64,000 nt of DNA from positions 1-64,000 of the forward strand of contig JAXEEE010000144.1 in assembly GCA_034104265.1 (NCBI GenBank), read 5' to 3'. This DNA is from UBA11524 sp034104265. Lineage in GTDB: Bacteria; Bacillota; Clostridia; Christensenellales; Aristaeellaceae. Positions 1 through 8,954 of this stretch are shown in pieces. The notes under the pieces were generated by a model, which saw only the letters and a program-made list of their open reading frames with translations, was not told where the DNA came from and did no database searches. Made by a program: the position numbers and the translations under genes. Numbering within the stretch: position 1 is the stretch's first letter; each line of letters begins with the position of its first letter.

Positions 1-296
1 GTTTGGGGGGCAAACCCCACGCAGGTCGGGGCGGCAGCCCAGGCGCAGCAGAAAAGTACAGAAAATAGGAACCGAAGAAGCCATAGTTTCCGAGGGGATG
101 CATGCATCCGCAATGGAAACGGCAGATTGAACCAACTCCAAGAGATCGCGCCAGCGGAAAGGGGTCAAGGGGCGATGCCCTTGCGGGGTTTGGGGTGGAA
201 CCCCAAGCAGGTCTGGGCGGCAGCCCAGCGTCTCCCCATGAACCCAAGTGAGTTTCCAAGCAGACGCCGAAGGCCGTCCGCGTTGGAAACGGCAGG
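1..296. repeat. Two diverged tandem copies of a three-hairpin intergenic unit
   Basis: No gene is visible in 1-470. Copy A begins at 1-42 and copy B at 188-228; they share a GTTTGGGG...CCCC hairpin, then GCAGGTC, then GGGCGGCAGCCC. Each copy is followed by a further stem pairing GTTTCC with GGAAAC (86-91 with 115-120; 252-259 with 283-290) and ending in the shared string GGAAACGGCAG. The stems are kept while the loops differ, which suggests selection for structure or a spreading palindromic element. Open frames crossing the region carry no recognisable protein. Confidence 0.55.
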
Positions 297-311
297 CTCC
301 GAGGTCTGCAT

Positions 312-366
312 GGATGCGACCGCATCCGACCTCGCTTCGCTCGGCCACCTTCCCCAAAGGGGAAGG
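312..366. repeat. Palindromic intergenic element (two hairpins)
   Basis: GGATGCG-ACC-GCATCC (from 312) is followed by the perfect hairpin CCTTCCCC-AAA-GGGGAAGG (348-366). The CGCTTCGCTCGGCCACCTTCC context resembles palindromic intergenic repeats I have seen in gut Clostridia genomes; this is recall, not a search. It directly adjoins the tandem units at 1-296. Confidence 0.45.
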
Positions 367-427
367 CTTTCCGCGAAGGCTGACACAGCCTATCCATTCC
401 CTGGCTCAGCGTTCTCCTGCAAACAGA

Positions 428-465
428 AAGGCCGTCCGTTTCATGAACGGACGGCCCTTTGTTTA
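428..465 (-). terminator. Terminator of the dapF-dapL operon
   Basis: On the minus strand the stem GGCCGTCCGTT pairs with AACGGACGGCC around a CATGA loop, followed by a short T-rich tract. It sits a few bases past the dapL stop codon. Confidence 0.75.
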
Positions 466-470
466 TCTCA

Positions 471-1709
471 TTACAGCTTCCAGGTCCTGATGCGCTCCAT
501 GGCCTGCTGAGTCTTTTCCAGGGTGTTGAAGGCGGTCAGGCGGAAGTAGCCTTCGCCGCTGGGGCCAAAGCCGGAGCCGGGGGTGCCCACAATGTTGCAC
601 TCCTTTAGCAGCCGGTCGAAGAACTCCCAGGAGGTCATGCCTTGCGGCACCTTCAGCCAGATGTAGGGCGCATCCACACCGCCGAAGACCGTGAAGCCCG
701 CCTCCGTCAGCGCCTGACGGATCGCCCGTGCATTCTCCATGTAGTAGTCGATGGTCTCGCGGATCTGCTTCTGGCCTTCCTCCGTGTAGACCGCCGCCGC
801 AGCCCGCTGCACAGGGTAGCTCACACCGTTGAACTTGGTGGACATGCGGCGCTTCCACATGGCGTTCATCTCCACCTTGTTGCCCTGGGCGTCCAGGCCG
901 AAGACCGTGTGGGGCACCACGGTGTAGCCGCAGCGGGTGCCGGTGAAGCCCGCGGTCTTGGAGAAGGAGTTGCACTCGATGGCCACGTCCTTGGCGCCCT
1001 CCACCTCGTAGATGGTCAGCGGGATATCCGGCGTGGTCACGAAGGCGCGGTACGCCGCGTCATAAATGATGATCGCGCCGTTGGCCTTCGCCCAGTCCAC
1101 CCAGACCTTCAGCTGCGCCTTGGTCAGCACGGTGCCGGTGGGGTTGTTGGGGTAGCACAGGTAGATCACGTCCACGGGCTGCGTCGGCAGGGCGGGCACG
1201 AAGCCGTTCTCCGCGTTGCAGGGCAGGTACACCAATCGATCCCACTTGCCGTCGCGATACTCGCCGGCGCGGCCCGCCATGGCGTTGCTGTCCACGTACA
1301 CGGGATAGACCGGGTCAGTCACGGCGATGACCGCGTCCTCGCTGAACAGCTCCTGAATGTTGCCCACGTCGCACTTGGCGCCGTCGGAAATGAACACCTC
1401 GTCAAAGGCCACCTCCACGCCCCGGGAGGCGTAGTCGTTCTCGCGGATGGCGTTGACCAGGAAGTCGTAGCCGTAATCCGGGCCATAGCCGCGGAAGGTC
1501 TCCTGACGTCCCATCTCGTCCACAGCCTTGTGCATGGCCTCAATCACCGCAGGGGCCAGGGGGCGGGTCACGTCGCCGATGCCCAGGCGGATGATGTCCG
1601 CCCCGGGGTTGGCCTCGGAGTAGGCCTTCACCCGGCGGGCAATCTCCGCGAAGAGGTAGGAGCCCGGCAGCTTCTGAAAATGATCGTTGATATGGAACAT
1701 ACGTCTCAT
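471..1709 (-). CDS. dapL: LL-diaminopimelate aminotransferase
   Basis: A pyridoxal-phosphate enzyme of about 412 residues (fold type I, class I/II aminotransferase). It converts tetrahydrodipicolinate directly to LL-diaminopimelate, bypassing the succinylase and acetylase routes of lysine and peptidoglycan synthesis. The N-terminal HINDHFQKLPGSYLF and RLGIGDVTRPL motifs, the YPNNPTGT segment and the SFSKTAGFTGTRCGY lysine motif are all typical of DapL, and the length fits. It lies directly behind dapF, whose stop codon is at 1724-1726, so an upstream start at 1739 would overlap dapF. Starts at 1709 (MRRMF) and 1700 (MFHIND) are both possible; the AAAGG site is 3 or 12 bases away, so neither is decided. 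The product LL-DAP is the substrate of the neighbouring epimerase. Confidence 0.96.
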   Translation of the reverse strand: MRRMFHINDHFQKLPGSYLFAEIARRVKAYSEANPGADIIRLGIGDVTRPLAPAVIEAMHKAVDEMGRQETFRGYGPDYGYDFLVNAIRENDYASRGVEVAFDEVFISDGAKCDVGNIQELFSEDAVIAVTDPVYPVYVDSNAMAGRAGEYRDGKWDRLVYLPCNAENGFVPALPTQPVDVIYLCYPNNPTGTVLTKAQLKVWVDWAKANGAIIIYDAAYRAFVTTPDIPLTIYEVEGAKDVAIECNSFSKTAGFTGTRCGYTVVPHTVFGLDAQGNKVEMNAMWKRRMSTKFNGVSYPVQRAAAAVYTEEGQKQIRETIDYYMENARAIRQALTEAGFTVFGGVDAPYIWLKVPQGMTSWEFFDRLLKECNIVGTPGSGFGPSGEGYFRLTAFNTLEKTQQAMERIRTWKL

Positions 1710-1723
1710 CAGCCTTTCTCTGC

Positions 1724-2560
1724 TTAATCGTCCAGCCACTCGCCGTCATAGACGAAGGTGGCGGGGCCTTCCTGATACACGTGGTTGTCCTCGGGGGACC
1801 ATTCCAGCTCCAGCGAGCCACCCAGCAGATCCATCGTCACCTTGCGGTCCGCCTGGCCGGTCAGCACCGCCGCCACCAGGGACGCGCAGGCTCCCGTGCC
1901 GCAGGCCAGGGTCTCCCCTGCGCCCCGCTCCCACACCCGCATGCGCAGATGATTCCGGCTGATCACCTGGACGAACTCCGTGTTCGTGCGGCGGGGGAAC
2001 GCCTCGTGATGCTCGAACAGCGGACCCAGCTCCGTCAGATCCACCGTGTCAGGATCCTTCACGAACACCACGCAGTGGGGGTTGCCCATGGACACGCAGT
2101 GTATCTTGTAGCTCGCGCCGCCCACATGCAGCGCCGCGCCCATGACCATCTCCCCCGTCAGGGTGGTGGGGATCAGCTCCGGGGTCAGCACCGGGGAACC
2201 CATGTCCACCCGCACGCTCTGCACCTTGCCGCCGGATACCTTCAGCTCCAGCTGCTTCAGCCCGCCCCCGGTCATCACGGTGAAGCTGGTTTTTTTCGTC
2301 AGCCCGCGCTCATAGACATACCGTCCCAGGCAGCGGATGCCGTTGCCGCACATCTCGCTCTCGGAGCCGTCGGAGTTGTACATGCGCATGGCGAAGTCCG
2401 CCACATCGCTGGGGCAGATGAGAATCACACCGTCGCTGCCCACGCCGAAGTGAGGCCTGCTCATGCGCACCGACAGCGCGCCGGGATCCTCCACCCGCTC
2501 CTCAAAACAGTTGATATAGATATAGTCGTTGCCGATACCATGCATCTTGGTAAATCGCAT
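1724..2560 (-). CDS. dapF: Diaminopimelate epimerase
   Basis: Converts LL-diaminopimelate to meso-diaminopimelate for lysine and peptidoglycan cross-links. The 278-residue length is normal. It starts MRFTKMHGIGNDY and carries both catalytic cysteines in family motifs: C71 in SEMCGNGIRC and C220 in LACGTGACAS. The ATG at 2560 follows GGAGG by eight bases. It is first in a two-gene operon with dapL, which gives a complete two-step route from tetrahydrodipicolinate to meso-DAP. Confidence 0.97.
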   Translation of the reverse strand: MRFTKMHGIGNDYIYINCFEERVEDPGALSVRMSRPHFGVGSDGVILICPSDVADFAMRMYNSDGSESEMCGNGIRCLGRYVYERGLTKKTSFTVMTGGGLKQLELKVSGGKVQSVRVDMGSPVLTPELIPTTLTGEMVMGAALHVGGASYKIHCVSMGNPHCVVFVKDPDTVDLTELGPLFEHHEAFPRRTNTEFVQVISRNHLRMRVWERGAGETLACGTGACASLVAAVLTGQADRKVTMDLLGGSLELEWSPEDNHVYQEGPATFVYDGEWLDD

Positions 2561-2618
2561 TCATCGCACCTCCATATCCGCGCGGAAAAGCGGCATTCCG
2601 CCAAAACCGCGATGCTTC

Positions 2619-2647
2619 ATTATACGGTATTTTGGCCGCCGCGTAAA
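2619..2647 (-). promoter_or_regulatory. Promoter of dapF-dapL
   Basis: Reading the minus strand, TTTACG (2642-2647), a 17-base spacer and TATAAT (2619-2624) form a sigma-A type promoter about 60 bases before the dapF start. Confidence 0.7.
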
Positions 2648-2790
2648 GCTTTACACGGAAAAAAGCACAGAAAAGTCCCGCAGGAAACGCCGCAGGATGG
2701 GCGTCAGGCTCCATGCTGCAGGGCGTATTGGCGACTCCATCAGCCCGGCCTCCCTCTGGTGCAAGCCCAATGCGGAACGTTATGATATAT

Positions 2791-2865
2791 TTGACATGCT
2801 ATTTCAAAAATAATATACCTAATATGCTAAAAGTTATTGACTTCGTCGTCCGGACATGGTATCGT
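2791..2865 (+). promoter_or_regulatory. Tandem promoters and likely operator of the GntR gene
   Basis: Two promoters with 17-base spacers lie in an AT-rich island: TTGACA (2791-2796) with TATACC (2814-2819), and TTGACT (2837-2842) with TATCGT (2860-2865). The string ATATGCTA and an AAAAGT(T)ATTGACTT block recur at the importer promoter near 5433-5461, so both sites may bind the GntR regulator. The rest of 2648-2790 shows nothing I can name. Confidence 0.65.
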
Positions 2866-2923
2866 AAAGCCGTACGATGATGAAAACAACGCTCTGCATA
2901 TAGATCAGGAAAGAGGGATGCCC

Positions 2924-4069
2924 ATGAAATCCGGCGAGACCCTGACGGATCAGATCTATGACTATGTGAAGAAGAACATTGCCGACGGCATATACGCGGA
3001 CGGTCAGCTGCCCACGGAGGCGGAGCTTGCCCAGCAGTTTTACGTCAGCCGCATCACCACCAAGAGCGCCATGAAGCGCCTGGCGGACGAGGGGCTGATT
3101 GTGCGCATCCGGGGCAAGGGCTCCTTTGTGGCGGACCATGCGGCGCTTCCCCTGTCCGAGGCAAGGGAAAGCGCCCGCCCCAGCGTGGAGCCGCCCATCG
3201 CCCTGGTCATGGGCGGTTATACCTCCTCCTTCGGGCTGGACGTGCTCAACGGCGCGATTCAGGAGGCGCAGCGGCAGCACCGGCACCTGATCGTCTGCTC
3301 CACCAACAACGATCAGCGCCAGGAGACGGAAATCATCGCCTCCCTGATCGCCTCGGGCACCCAGGGGCTCATCATCCAGCCCGTGCATGGCGAAACCTAC
3401 AGCAAGCAGCTGATCCAGGCGATCTACGCAGGCTATCCCGTGGTGATGCTGGACCGGCGCATGCAGGGGATTGACGCGCCCTTTGTGGGCGTTGACAACC
3501 GGGAGCTGAGCCGCTGCGCCGTCAGCAAGCTGATCGCCAGCGGCCACCGGCAGATCGCCCTGCTGGCCCTGCCCGACGAGCGCAGCAGCACCATCCGCGA
3601 GCGCATGGACGGCTTTATGGACGCGTGCGTCGATCATCACATTGCGGTCAACAAGGATCTGTGGCTGGTGAACATGAACGCCGCCTTCGATCAGCCGCCG
3701 GAGCTGCTCAACCCCACGGAAACCTACGAGAACTATGTGCATCAGATTGAGGAGCATTTGCGCCGCCACCCGGACATTACAGCCATCTTCGGCACGGAGT
3801 ACCGGGTGTCCAAGGCGGCCTGGGCGGCGCTGCGCCGCATGGGCAGGCGCATCCCCCAGGAGGTGTCGCTGGTCAGCTTCGACATGGACTCCAGCTATGT
3901 GGGCAGCCACACCATGAGCTATGTCCGTCAGCCCCAGCACGACATGGGACAGAAGGCCGTCGAGCTGCTGCTGCGCGCCGTCCGGCATGAGCAGTGCCCG
4001 GAACCCACCTGCCTGCTGGCGGGCGAATGGGTGGACGGCGGCACCATTGCGCAGGCGCTGAAGGCCTGA
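2924..4069 (+). CDS. GntR-family transcriptional regulator with LacI-type sensor domain
   Basis: A 381-residue regulator. Residues about 5-75 form a GntR winged helix-turn-helix (GQLPTEAELAQQFYVSRITT, RIRGKGSFV). From about residue 85 to the end is a periplasmic-binding-protein-like sugar sensor domain of the LacI/GalR type (HRQIALLALPDERSSTIRERMDGF; PQEVSLVSFDMDSSYVG). This AraR-like architecture usually belongs to local repressors relieved by a sugar. The start ATG at 2924 is chosen because GGAAAGAGGG lies six bases before it; an ATG at 2918 sits on top of that site. It precedes the GH125/ABC/GH2/GH20 genes and probably controls them. The inducer cannot be read from sequence; a mannose-containing glycan fragment is inferred from context. 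Confidence 0.88.
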   Translation: MKSGETLTDQIYDYVKKNIADGIYADGQLPTEAELAQQFYVSRITTKSAMKRLADEGLIVRIRGKGSFVADHAALPLSEARESARPSVEPPIALVMGGYTSSFGLDVLNGAIQEAQRQHRHLIVCSTNNDQRQETEIIASLIASGTQGLIIQPVHGETYSKQLIQAIYAGYPVVMLDRRMQGIDAPFVGVDNRELSRCAVSKLIASGHRQIALLALPDERSSTIRERMDGFMDACVDHHIAVNKDLWLVNMNAAFDQPPELLNPTETYENYVHQIEEHLRRHPDITAIFGTEYRVSKAAWAALRRMGRRIPQEVSLVSFDMDSSYVGSHTMSYVRQPQHDMGQKAVELLLRAVRHEQCPEPTCLLAGEWVDGGTIAQALKA

Positions 4070-4100
4070 CGGATGATCGACAGAAAGGATCGGAAACGGC

Positions 4101-5444
4101 ATGAATCTCTCTGAGCGTGTTGAGGAACGGCTTTCCCCGGTGATGGATATCCTCCGGCCCATCCAGGGGCTTCCCGATATGTTTGCGCGCTGCTTTCTGT
4201 GCACGCTGGAAACCACCAGCTGCCAGGCCGAGGACGGCGGCGCCTTTGTGATCACGGGGGACATTGAAGCCATGTGGCTGCGGGATTCCACGGAGCAGGT
4301 GCTGCACTATCTGCGCTTTGCCGCCCAGGACGGGGAGCTTGCCGCCTGGATCGAGCAGATCATCGCCCGGCAGGCGGCGTGCGTGCTGCTCGATCCCTAC
4401 GCCAACGCCTTCAACAAGGGCCCCAACGGCCGCCACGGCTTTGAGGATGTGCCCAAGGCCAGCCCCTGGGTCTGGGAGCGCAAGTACGAGCTGGATTCCC
4501 TGTGCCATGTGCTGCTGCTGGCCCTGCGCTATCATGAAGCCACAGGACGAACCGCCTTTATGGACGACCGCTTCTTCCAGGCGGTGGCGCGGATCCTGGA
4601 GGTCATCGCTGCCGAGCAGCAGCATGAAGCTCGCAGCGACTACCGCTTCCAGCGCTTCGACTGTCCGCCCTCGGATACCCTGACCCGCGGCGGCGCAGGG
4701 GAGCCGGTGGGCTTCACGGGCATGTCCTGGTCGGGCTTCCGCCCCAGCGACGACGCCTGCCGCTACGGCTACTTTATTCCCGCCAACCTGTTTGCCGCCG
4801 CCATGCTGGACGGCCTCGCTCCCCTGGCGGAAGGGCTGGGCCGCACGGACATTGCCCGGCAGGCCCGGCAGCTTTGCCATGACCTGCGCGAGGGCGTCAG
4901 CCGCTTCGGCAAAGTTCAGACGGAGCGCTTTGGGGAAATCTACGCCTACGAAACCGACGGCCTGGGCCATCATCTGCTCATGGACGATGCGAACATCCCC
5001 AGCCTGCTGTCGCTGCCCTACCTGGGCGTCTGCGCGCCGGACGACCCGCTATACCTGCGCACGCGGGCCTTTATCCTCAGCGACGGGAACCCCCAGTACT
5101 TCGTGGGGCAATGCGGGTGCGGCATCGGCAGCCCCCACACCCCCCATGACAACGTCTGGCCCATCAGCCTGTGCGTCCAGGGGCTGACCTCCACCTCTCC
5201 CGAGGAGCGCGTGACCCTGCTGCACACCCTGCTGACCACCCATGCCGGTACGGCGCACATGCATGAGAGCTTCCACAAGGACGATCCCTCGCAGTTTACC
5301 CGTTCCTGGTTCGCCTGGGCTGATTCCATGTTCGGCGAGCTGATCATGCGGATGTATGAGCAGGGCGAGCTGGCCGATGCCGTCGCGCAGCTGCTCCAAA
5401 ATGGATTATATGATATAAAAAAATCAAAAGTATTGACTTTATGA
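4101..5444 (+). CDS. GH125 exo-alpha-1,6-mannosidase
   Basis: A 447-residue protein of glycoside hydrolase family 125 (formerly DUF1237), metal-independent inverting enzymes that remove non-reducing alpha-1,6-linked mannose. Family motifs include TGDIEAMWLRDST (about 52-64), WERKYELDSLCH, GMSWSGFRPSDD (207-218) and MHESFHKDDP. The acid/base pair reported for the Clostridium perfringens enzyme (Asp220/Glu393) matches D217 or D218 and E389 here, judged by motif and spacing. There is no signal peptide, so it should act in the cytoplasm on imported oligosaccharide. It starts 31 bases after the regulator gene, and the importer promoter overlaps its 3' end. Confidence 0.93.
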   Translation: MNLSERVEERLSPVMDILRPIQGLPDMFARCFLCTLETTSCQAEDGGAFVITGDIEAMWLRDSTEQVLHYLRFAAQDGELAAWIEQIIARQAACVLLDPYANAFNKGPNGRHGFEDVPKASPWVWERKYELDSLCHVLLLALRYHEATGRTAFMDDRFFQAVARILEVIAAEQQHEARSDYRFQRFDCPPSDTLTRGGAGEPVGFTGMSWSGFRPSDDACRYGYFIPANLFAAAMLDGLAPLAEGLGRTDIARQARQLCHDLREGVSRFGKVQTERFGEIYAYETDGLGHHLLMDDANIPSLLSLPYLGVCAPDDPLYLRTRAFILSDGNPQYFVGQCGCGIGSPHTPHDNVWPISLCVQGLTSTSPEERVTLLHTLLTTHAGTAHMHESFHKDDPSQFTRSWFAWADSMFGELIMRMYEQGELADAVAQLLQNGLYDIKKSKVLTL

Positions 5445-5461
5445 GTTATATGCTATACGAT
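5433..5461 (+). promoter_or_regulatory. Internal promoter for the importer genes
   Basis: TTGACT (5433-5438), 17 bases, TACGAT (5456-5461). It overlaps the last codons of the GH125 gene. The surrounding ATATGCTA and AAAAGTATTGACTT strings repeat those in the regulator's own promoter (2823-2842), pointing to shared control. Confidence 0.6.
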
Positions 5462-5515
5462 TTAATTACTTCCTGAAACCGCAACAGGGTTGGTGAACAA
5501 AAGAGGTGCTGCCAC

Positions 5516-6451
5516 ATGAGCCAAACCCGGCATAAGCGTTATACGTTCCTGACGGACATCCGCCGAAATCCGCTTTCCTATTTAATGCTGATTCCCGCTG
5601 CGCTGTATACGCTGGTCTTCGGTTATCTGACCATACCGTATATGCTCTCCGCGTTTCAGAACTACAATTACCGGGACGGTCTCTTCGGCAGTCCCTATGT
5701 GGGGCTGAAGAACTTCGAGTTCTTCTTCAAGTCCAACGCAGCGCCCCGGGTTATCGGCAATACGGTCTTCCTGAATATCATGTTTATCACCTTCACGCTG
5801 ATCGTGTCGGTGACGGCGGCCCTGCTGCTCAATGAGCTGCATCACGCGAAGCTGAAGAAGTTTCTGCAGTCCACCTACCTCTTCCCCTATTTTCTCTCCT
5901 GGATCGTGATCAATTATGTGGTTTATACCCTGACCTCCAACAAGTACGGCATCATCAACCAGGTGCTTGCCCTCTTCGGGGCCAAGCCGATCAACTTCTA
6001 TACCAAGGGCTCCTACTGGCCGGCGATCCTGGTCATCGCCAAGGTGTGGAAGGACATGGGCATGAACATCGTCATCTACCTGGCGGTGATCACCGGCTTC
6101 GATCCGCAGATCTATGAGGCCGCCATGATTGACGGCGCAGGCCGCTTCCGCGCCTGCATCAGCATCACCCTGCGGCTGCTCATGCCCACCATCTGTATGC
6201 TGACCATCATGTCCGTGGGCAAGATCTTCAACGGCGACTTCGGCATGATCTACGCGCTGGTGGGCGACAACGGCATGCTGCAGAAAACCACCGACGTGAT
6301 TGACACCTACGTCTTCCGCACGCTGCGGCAGACGGGCAATCCCTCCCAGTCCATGGCCATCAGCCTGTTCCAGTCGGTGCTGGGCTTCATCACCGTGTGC
6401 GGCGCAAACTGGATCGCCCGCCGCTTCTTCAGCGAGGGCGCGCTGTTTTAA
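5516..6451 (+). CDS. Sugar ABC transporter permease, LplB/MalF-like
   Basis: A 311-residue inner-membrane protein with about six hydrophobic helices. Its cytoplasmic loop, EAAMIDGAGRFRACISITLRLLMPTI, is the EAA motif that docks the ATPase. It resembles the LplB-type permeases that work with lipoprotein-like (LipO) binding proteins in Firmicutes polysaccharide or oligosaccharide importers. It pairs with the next gene 17 bases downstream and the binding protein at 7433. No ATPase gene lies nearby. Confidence 0.93.
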   Translation: MSQTRHKRYTFLTDIRRNPLSYLMLIPAALYTLVFGYLTIPYMLSAFQNYNYRDGLFGSPYVGLKNFEFFFKSNAAPRVIGNTVFLNIMFITFTLIVSVTAALLLNELHHAKLKKFLQSTYLFPYFLSWIVINYVVYTLTSNKYGIINQVLALFGAKPINFYTKGSYWPAILVIAKVWKDMGMNIVIYLAVITGFDPQIYEAAMIDGAGRFRACISITLRLLMPTICMLTIMSVGKIFNGDFGMIYALVGDNGMLQKTTDVIDTYVFRTLRQTGNPSQSMAISLFQSVLGFITVCGANWIARRFFSEGALF

Positions 6452-6468
6452 GGAAGGGAGCGATAGCA

Positions 6469-7347
6469 ATGAAAGCCAAGCAGGCAAAATGGCAGGCGCT
6501 GATCGCATTCCTTCTGATTCTGGTCAGCCTGAGCTGCATTCTTCCGCTGCTGCTGGTGGTGTCCATCTCCTTCACGGATGAGGCCGCCATCGTCAAGAAC
6601 GGTTATTCCCTGATCCCCACGCAGTTTTCCACCGCCGCCTATGCCAATATCTTCTCCGGCGGCAAGCAGGTGTGGCGCAGCTACGGCGTGTCGGTGTTCA
6701 TCACGGTGGTGGGCACGCTGGGCAATGTGTGCATCACCGGTATGGCAGGCTACGCCCTGGCCAATCCCTCCGTGCGCTACCGCGACAACCTGGCCATGTT
6801 CTTCTTTGTGACCATGGTCTTCAACGGCGGCATGGTGCCCTGGTACATGATCTGCCGCAGCACGGGCCTGACGGAAAACATCTGGGCGCTGCTGATCCCC
6901 AACCTGATCTTCAACGCCTACAACCTGTTCCTGGTGCGCAACTACATGCGGGATATCCCCGTGGCGCTGATCGAATCCGCCAAGCTGGACGGCGCCAATG
7001 ACGTATGCATCGCCGCGAAGATCTACTTCCCGCTGAGCAAGCCCATCCTGGCCACCATCGCCCTGTTCGCGGCCATCGGCTACTGGAACGACTGGTGGAA
7101 CTCCATCATGCTGGTGTCCGATACCAGCCTGTACCCCGTCCAGTATCTGCTGATGAAGCTCAAGAGCGACATCAACATGATGAAGAACCTGCAGAACTCC
7201 GGCTTCGCGGGGGCAGCAGCGATGAAGCCCAGCGAATCCCTGCAGATGGCCACGGTGGTCATCACCATCGCGCCGATCATGCTGTTTTACCCCATCCTGC
7301 AAAAGTACATCGTCAAGGGGCTGGTCATCGGCTCCGTGAAGGGCTAA
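6469..7347 (+). CDS. Sugar ABC transporter permease, YtcP/MalG-like
   Basis: The second permease subunit, 292 residues. The start at 6469 (MKAKQAKWQALIAFL) follows AAGGAAGGGAG by eight bases. It has six predicted membrane helices, the ESAKLDGANDVCIAAKIYFPLSKP EAA loop and the C-terminal YIVKGLVIGSVKG ending typical of this carbohydrate-uptake (CUT1) family. It forms a heterodimer channel with the product of the preceding gene and presumably takes up the glycan handled by the flanking hydrolases. Confidence 0.94.
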   Translation: MKAKQAKWQALIAFLLILVSLSCILPLLLVVSISFTDEAAIVKNGYSLIPTQFSTAAYANIFSGGKQVWRSYGVSVFITVVGTLGNVCITGMAGYALANPSVRYRDNLAMFFFVTMVFNGGMVPWYMICRSTGLTENIWALLIPNLIFNAYNLFLVRNYMRDIPVALIESAKLDGANDVCIAAKIYFPLSKPILATIALFAAIGYWNDWWNSIMLVSDTSLYPVQYLLMKLKSDINMMKNLQNSGFAGAAAMKPSESLQMATVVITIAPIMLFYPILQKYIVKGLVIGSVKG

Positions 7348-7432
7348 GGGCATTGGGAGCAGATGCTCCGCCAAGGATAAAGGACCCCATGGGCCGCGGT
7401 GTGCGGCTCACAAAAGAAAAGGAGGTTACCCC

Positions 7433-8887
7433 ATGAAACGGTTGTTGAAAGCCCTGTCTCTTGCGCTGTGCCTGGCGCTGGTTCTCTCGTGCATGCCCGC
7501 TGTGGCTGAAACCGCCGAGCCTGTCACCATCACCTACGTCCGCCCTGGCAACCGCCCCGACAACTACGACGCCCTGATTGCCAACGTCAATGACAAGCTG
7601 GCTGAGGACGGCATGAACATGAAGCTGGAAATCACCTACATTGCCAGCGACGTGTTCCAGGACAAGATGGCCATGGCCATTCCCTCCGGCGAGGAGTTCG
7701 ACCTGATCTGCCTGATGGAGGATCAGAAGTCCTTCACCTCCTACGTGGCCATGGGCGCCCTGGCCCCCATCAACGACTACCTCCCCGGCATGGATGCGCT
7801 GAACACCGCGATTCCCCAGTCCATCTGGAACAGCGCCGCCATCGACGGAAAGATCTACACCATTCCCGCCTTCTGGACGGATCTGGCGGATCAGGCCTGC
7901 TGCATCACCCTGGACCGCGCCAACCTGAAGAAGTACGGCGTGGATGTTCCCCAGACCCGCGACGATCTGCTGAAGATGTGCGAGGCCTATGCCTCCAACT
8001 GGGAGGGCAACGATACCCCCTATGTCATCCCCATGTACAAGGAGCCCTTCACTTGGCTGTTCCGCACCCTGGAGACCTATCCCTTCACCGTCCTGGACGA
8101 CCTGATCTTCGTGGATCAGGAGGGCAATGTGAAGAGCTGGATCGAGACGGAAGAGTTCAAGACCTGCGCCGATTTCTTCGCTACGCTGTATGAAAACGGC
8201 TACATCTCCCCCGACATTCTGTCCACCTCCTGGTCCTCCTGGAACCAGCTGTGCTCCGGCAACTTCATCTGGTGCGACGGCTGCCAGATGTGGGGCAGCG
8301 AGGAATACTTCCAGGGCCTGATCCCCGGATGCGAGCTGGACAGCGTGTACCTGGCCCCTGATGCGACCACCTTCCGTCCTGCCGCGTTCCGCAACTCCAC
8401 CGGCGTATCCGCCACCTCCACCCACCCCGCCGACGCTGTCCGCTTCATGAACTGGCTCTACAGCGAGCAGGATAACTACGACGCCGTGGTCTACGGCATC
8501 GAGGGCGAGAGCTGGAAGGACGAGGGCGACCGCCACTACACCAAGCTGGGCAACGGCGAAGCTTTCAACGACGACTGGATGATCGGCAACCTGTCCCTGC
8601 TGCGCACGGAGGTCGGCACCTATCCCACCTTCATCGACATCATGTACACCGAGAAGGCGGACGCTGTGGACAGCATCGTGATGAACTTCACTTTTGATCC
8701 CTCCGAGGTTGCCACCGAGTACGCCAACTGCCTGGCGCTGGTCACCACGGAAATCTATCCCATCAAGCTCGGCATCATCTCCTTTGAGGACGGCGGCCAG
8801 GCTGCGGTTGACCAGCTGAAGGCGGCCGGCATCGACAAGGTGATCGAAGCCTACCAGACCCAGCTGAACGCCTATCTGGGCAAATAA
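7433..8887 (+). CDS. Extracellular sugar-binding protein (LipO-like, DUF3502 C-terminus)
   Basis: A 484-residue solute-binding protein. The N-terminus MKRLLKALSLALCLALVLSC...AVA is a signal peptide; cleavage after AVA or lipidation at the cysteine is possible (the VLSC lipobox is imperfect). The last 80 residues (PIKLGIISFEDGG...AAGIDKVIEAYQTQLNAYL) look like DUF3502, found on binding proteins that pair with LplB/YtcP permeases. The start ATG follows AAAAGGAGG. It should capture the oligosaccharide outside the membrane. A hairpin follows it at 8902. Confidence 0.92.
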   Translation: MKRLLKALSLALCLALVLSCMPAVAETAEPVTITYVRPGNRPDNYDALIANVNDKLAEDGMNMKLEITYIASDVFQDKMAMAIPSGEEFDLICLMEDQKSFTSYVAMGALAPINDYLPGMDALNTAIPQSIWNSAAIDGKIYTIPAFWTDLADQACCITLDRANLKKYGVDVPQTRDDLLKMCEAYASNWEGNDTPYVIPMYKEPFTWLFRTLETYPFTVLDDLIFVDQEGNVKSWIETEEFKTCADFFATLYENGYISPDILSTSWSSWNQLCSGNFIWCDGCQMWGSEEYFQGLIPGCELDSVYLAPDATTFRPAAFRNSTGVSATSTHPADAVRFMNWLYSEQDNYDAVVYGIEGESWKDEGDRHYTKLGNGEAFNDDWMIGNLSLLRTEVGTYPTFIDIMYTEKADAVDSIVMNFTFDPSEVATEYANCLALVTTEIYPIKLGIISFEDGGQAAVDQLKAAGIDKVIEAYQTQLNAYLGK

Positions 8888-8901
8888 GCACACTGCGGCG
8901 C

Positions 8902-8933
8902 AGGGAGAGGGCGAGCATATCGCTCTCTCCCTT
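8902..8933 (+). terminator. Intercistronic hairpin behind the binding-protein gene
   Basis: AGGGAGAG..CGAG pairs with CGCTCTCTCCCT around a short loop, followed only by TTCG. It lies between the binding protein and the beta-mannosidase, and is more likely a partial terminator or mRNA stabiliser than a full stop. Confidence 0.55.
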
Positions 8934-8954
8934 TCGCTGTCATGGAGGTACGCT

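Noticed and set aside
642..1727. Long plus-strand frames opposite dapL, dapF and many other genes
   Set aside because: They are antisense shadows typical of high-GC DNA, rich in His, Arg, Gly and Ala and without ribosome sites.
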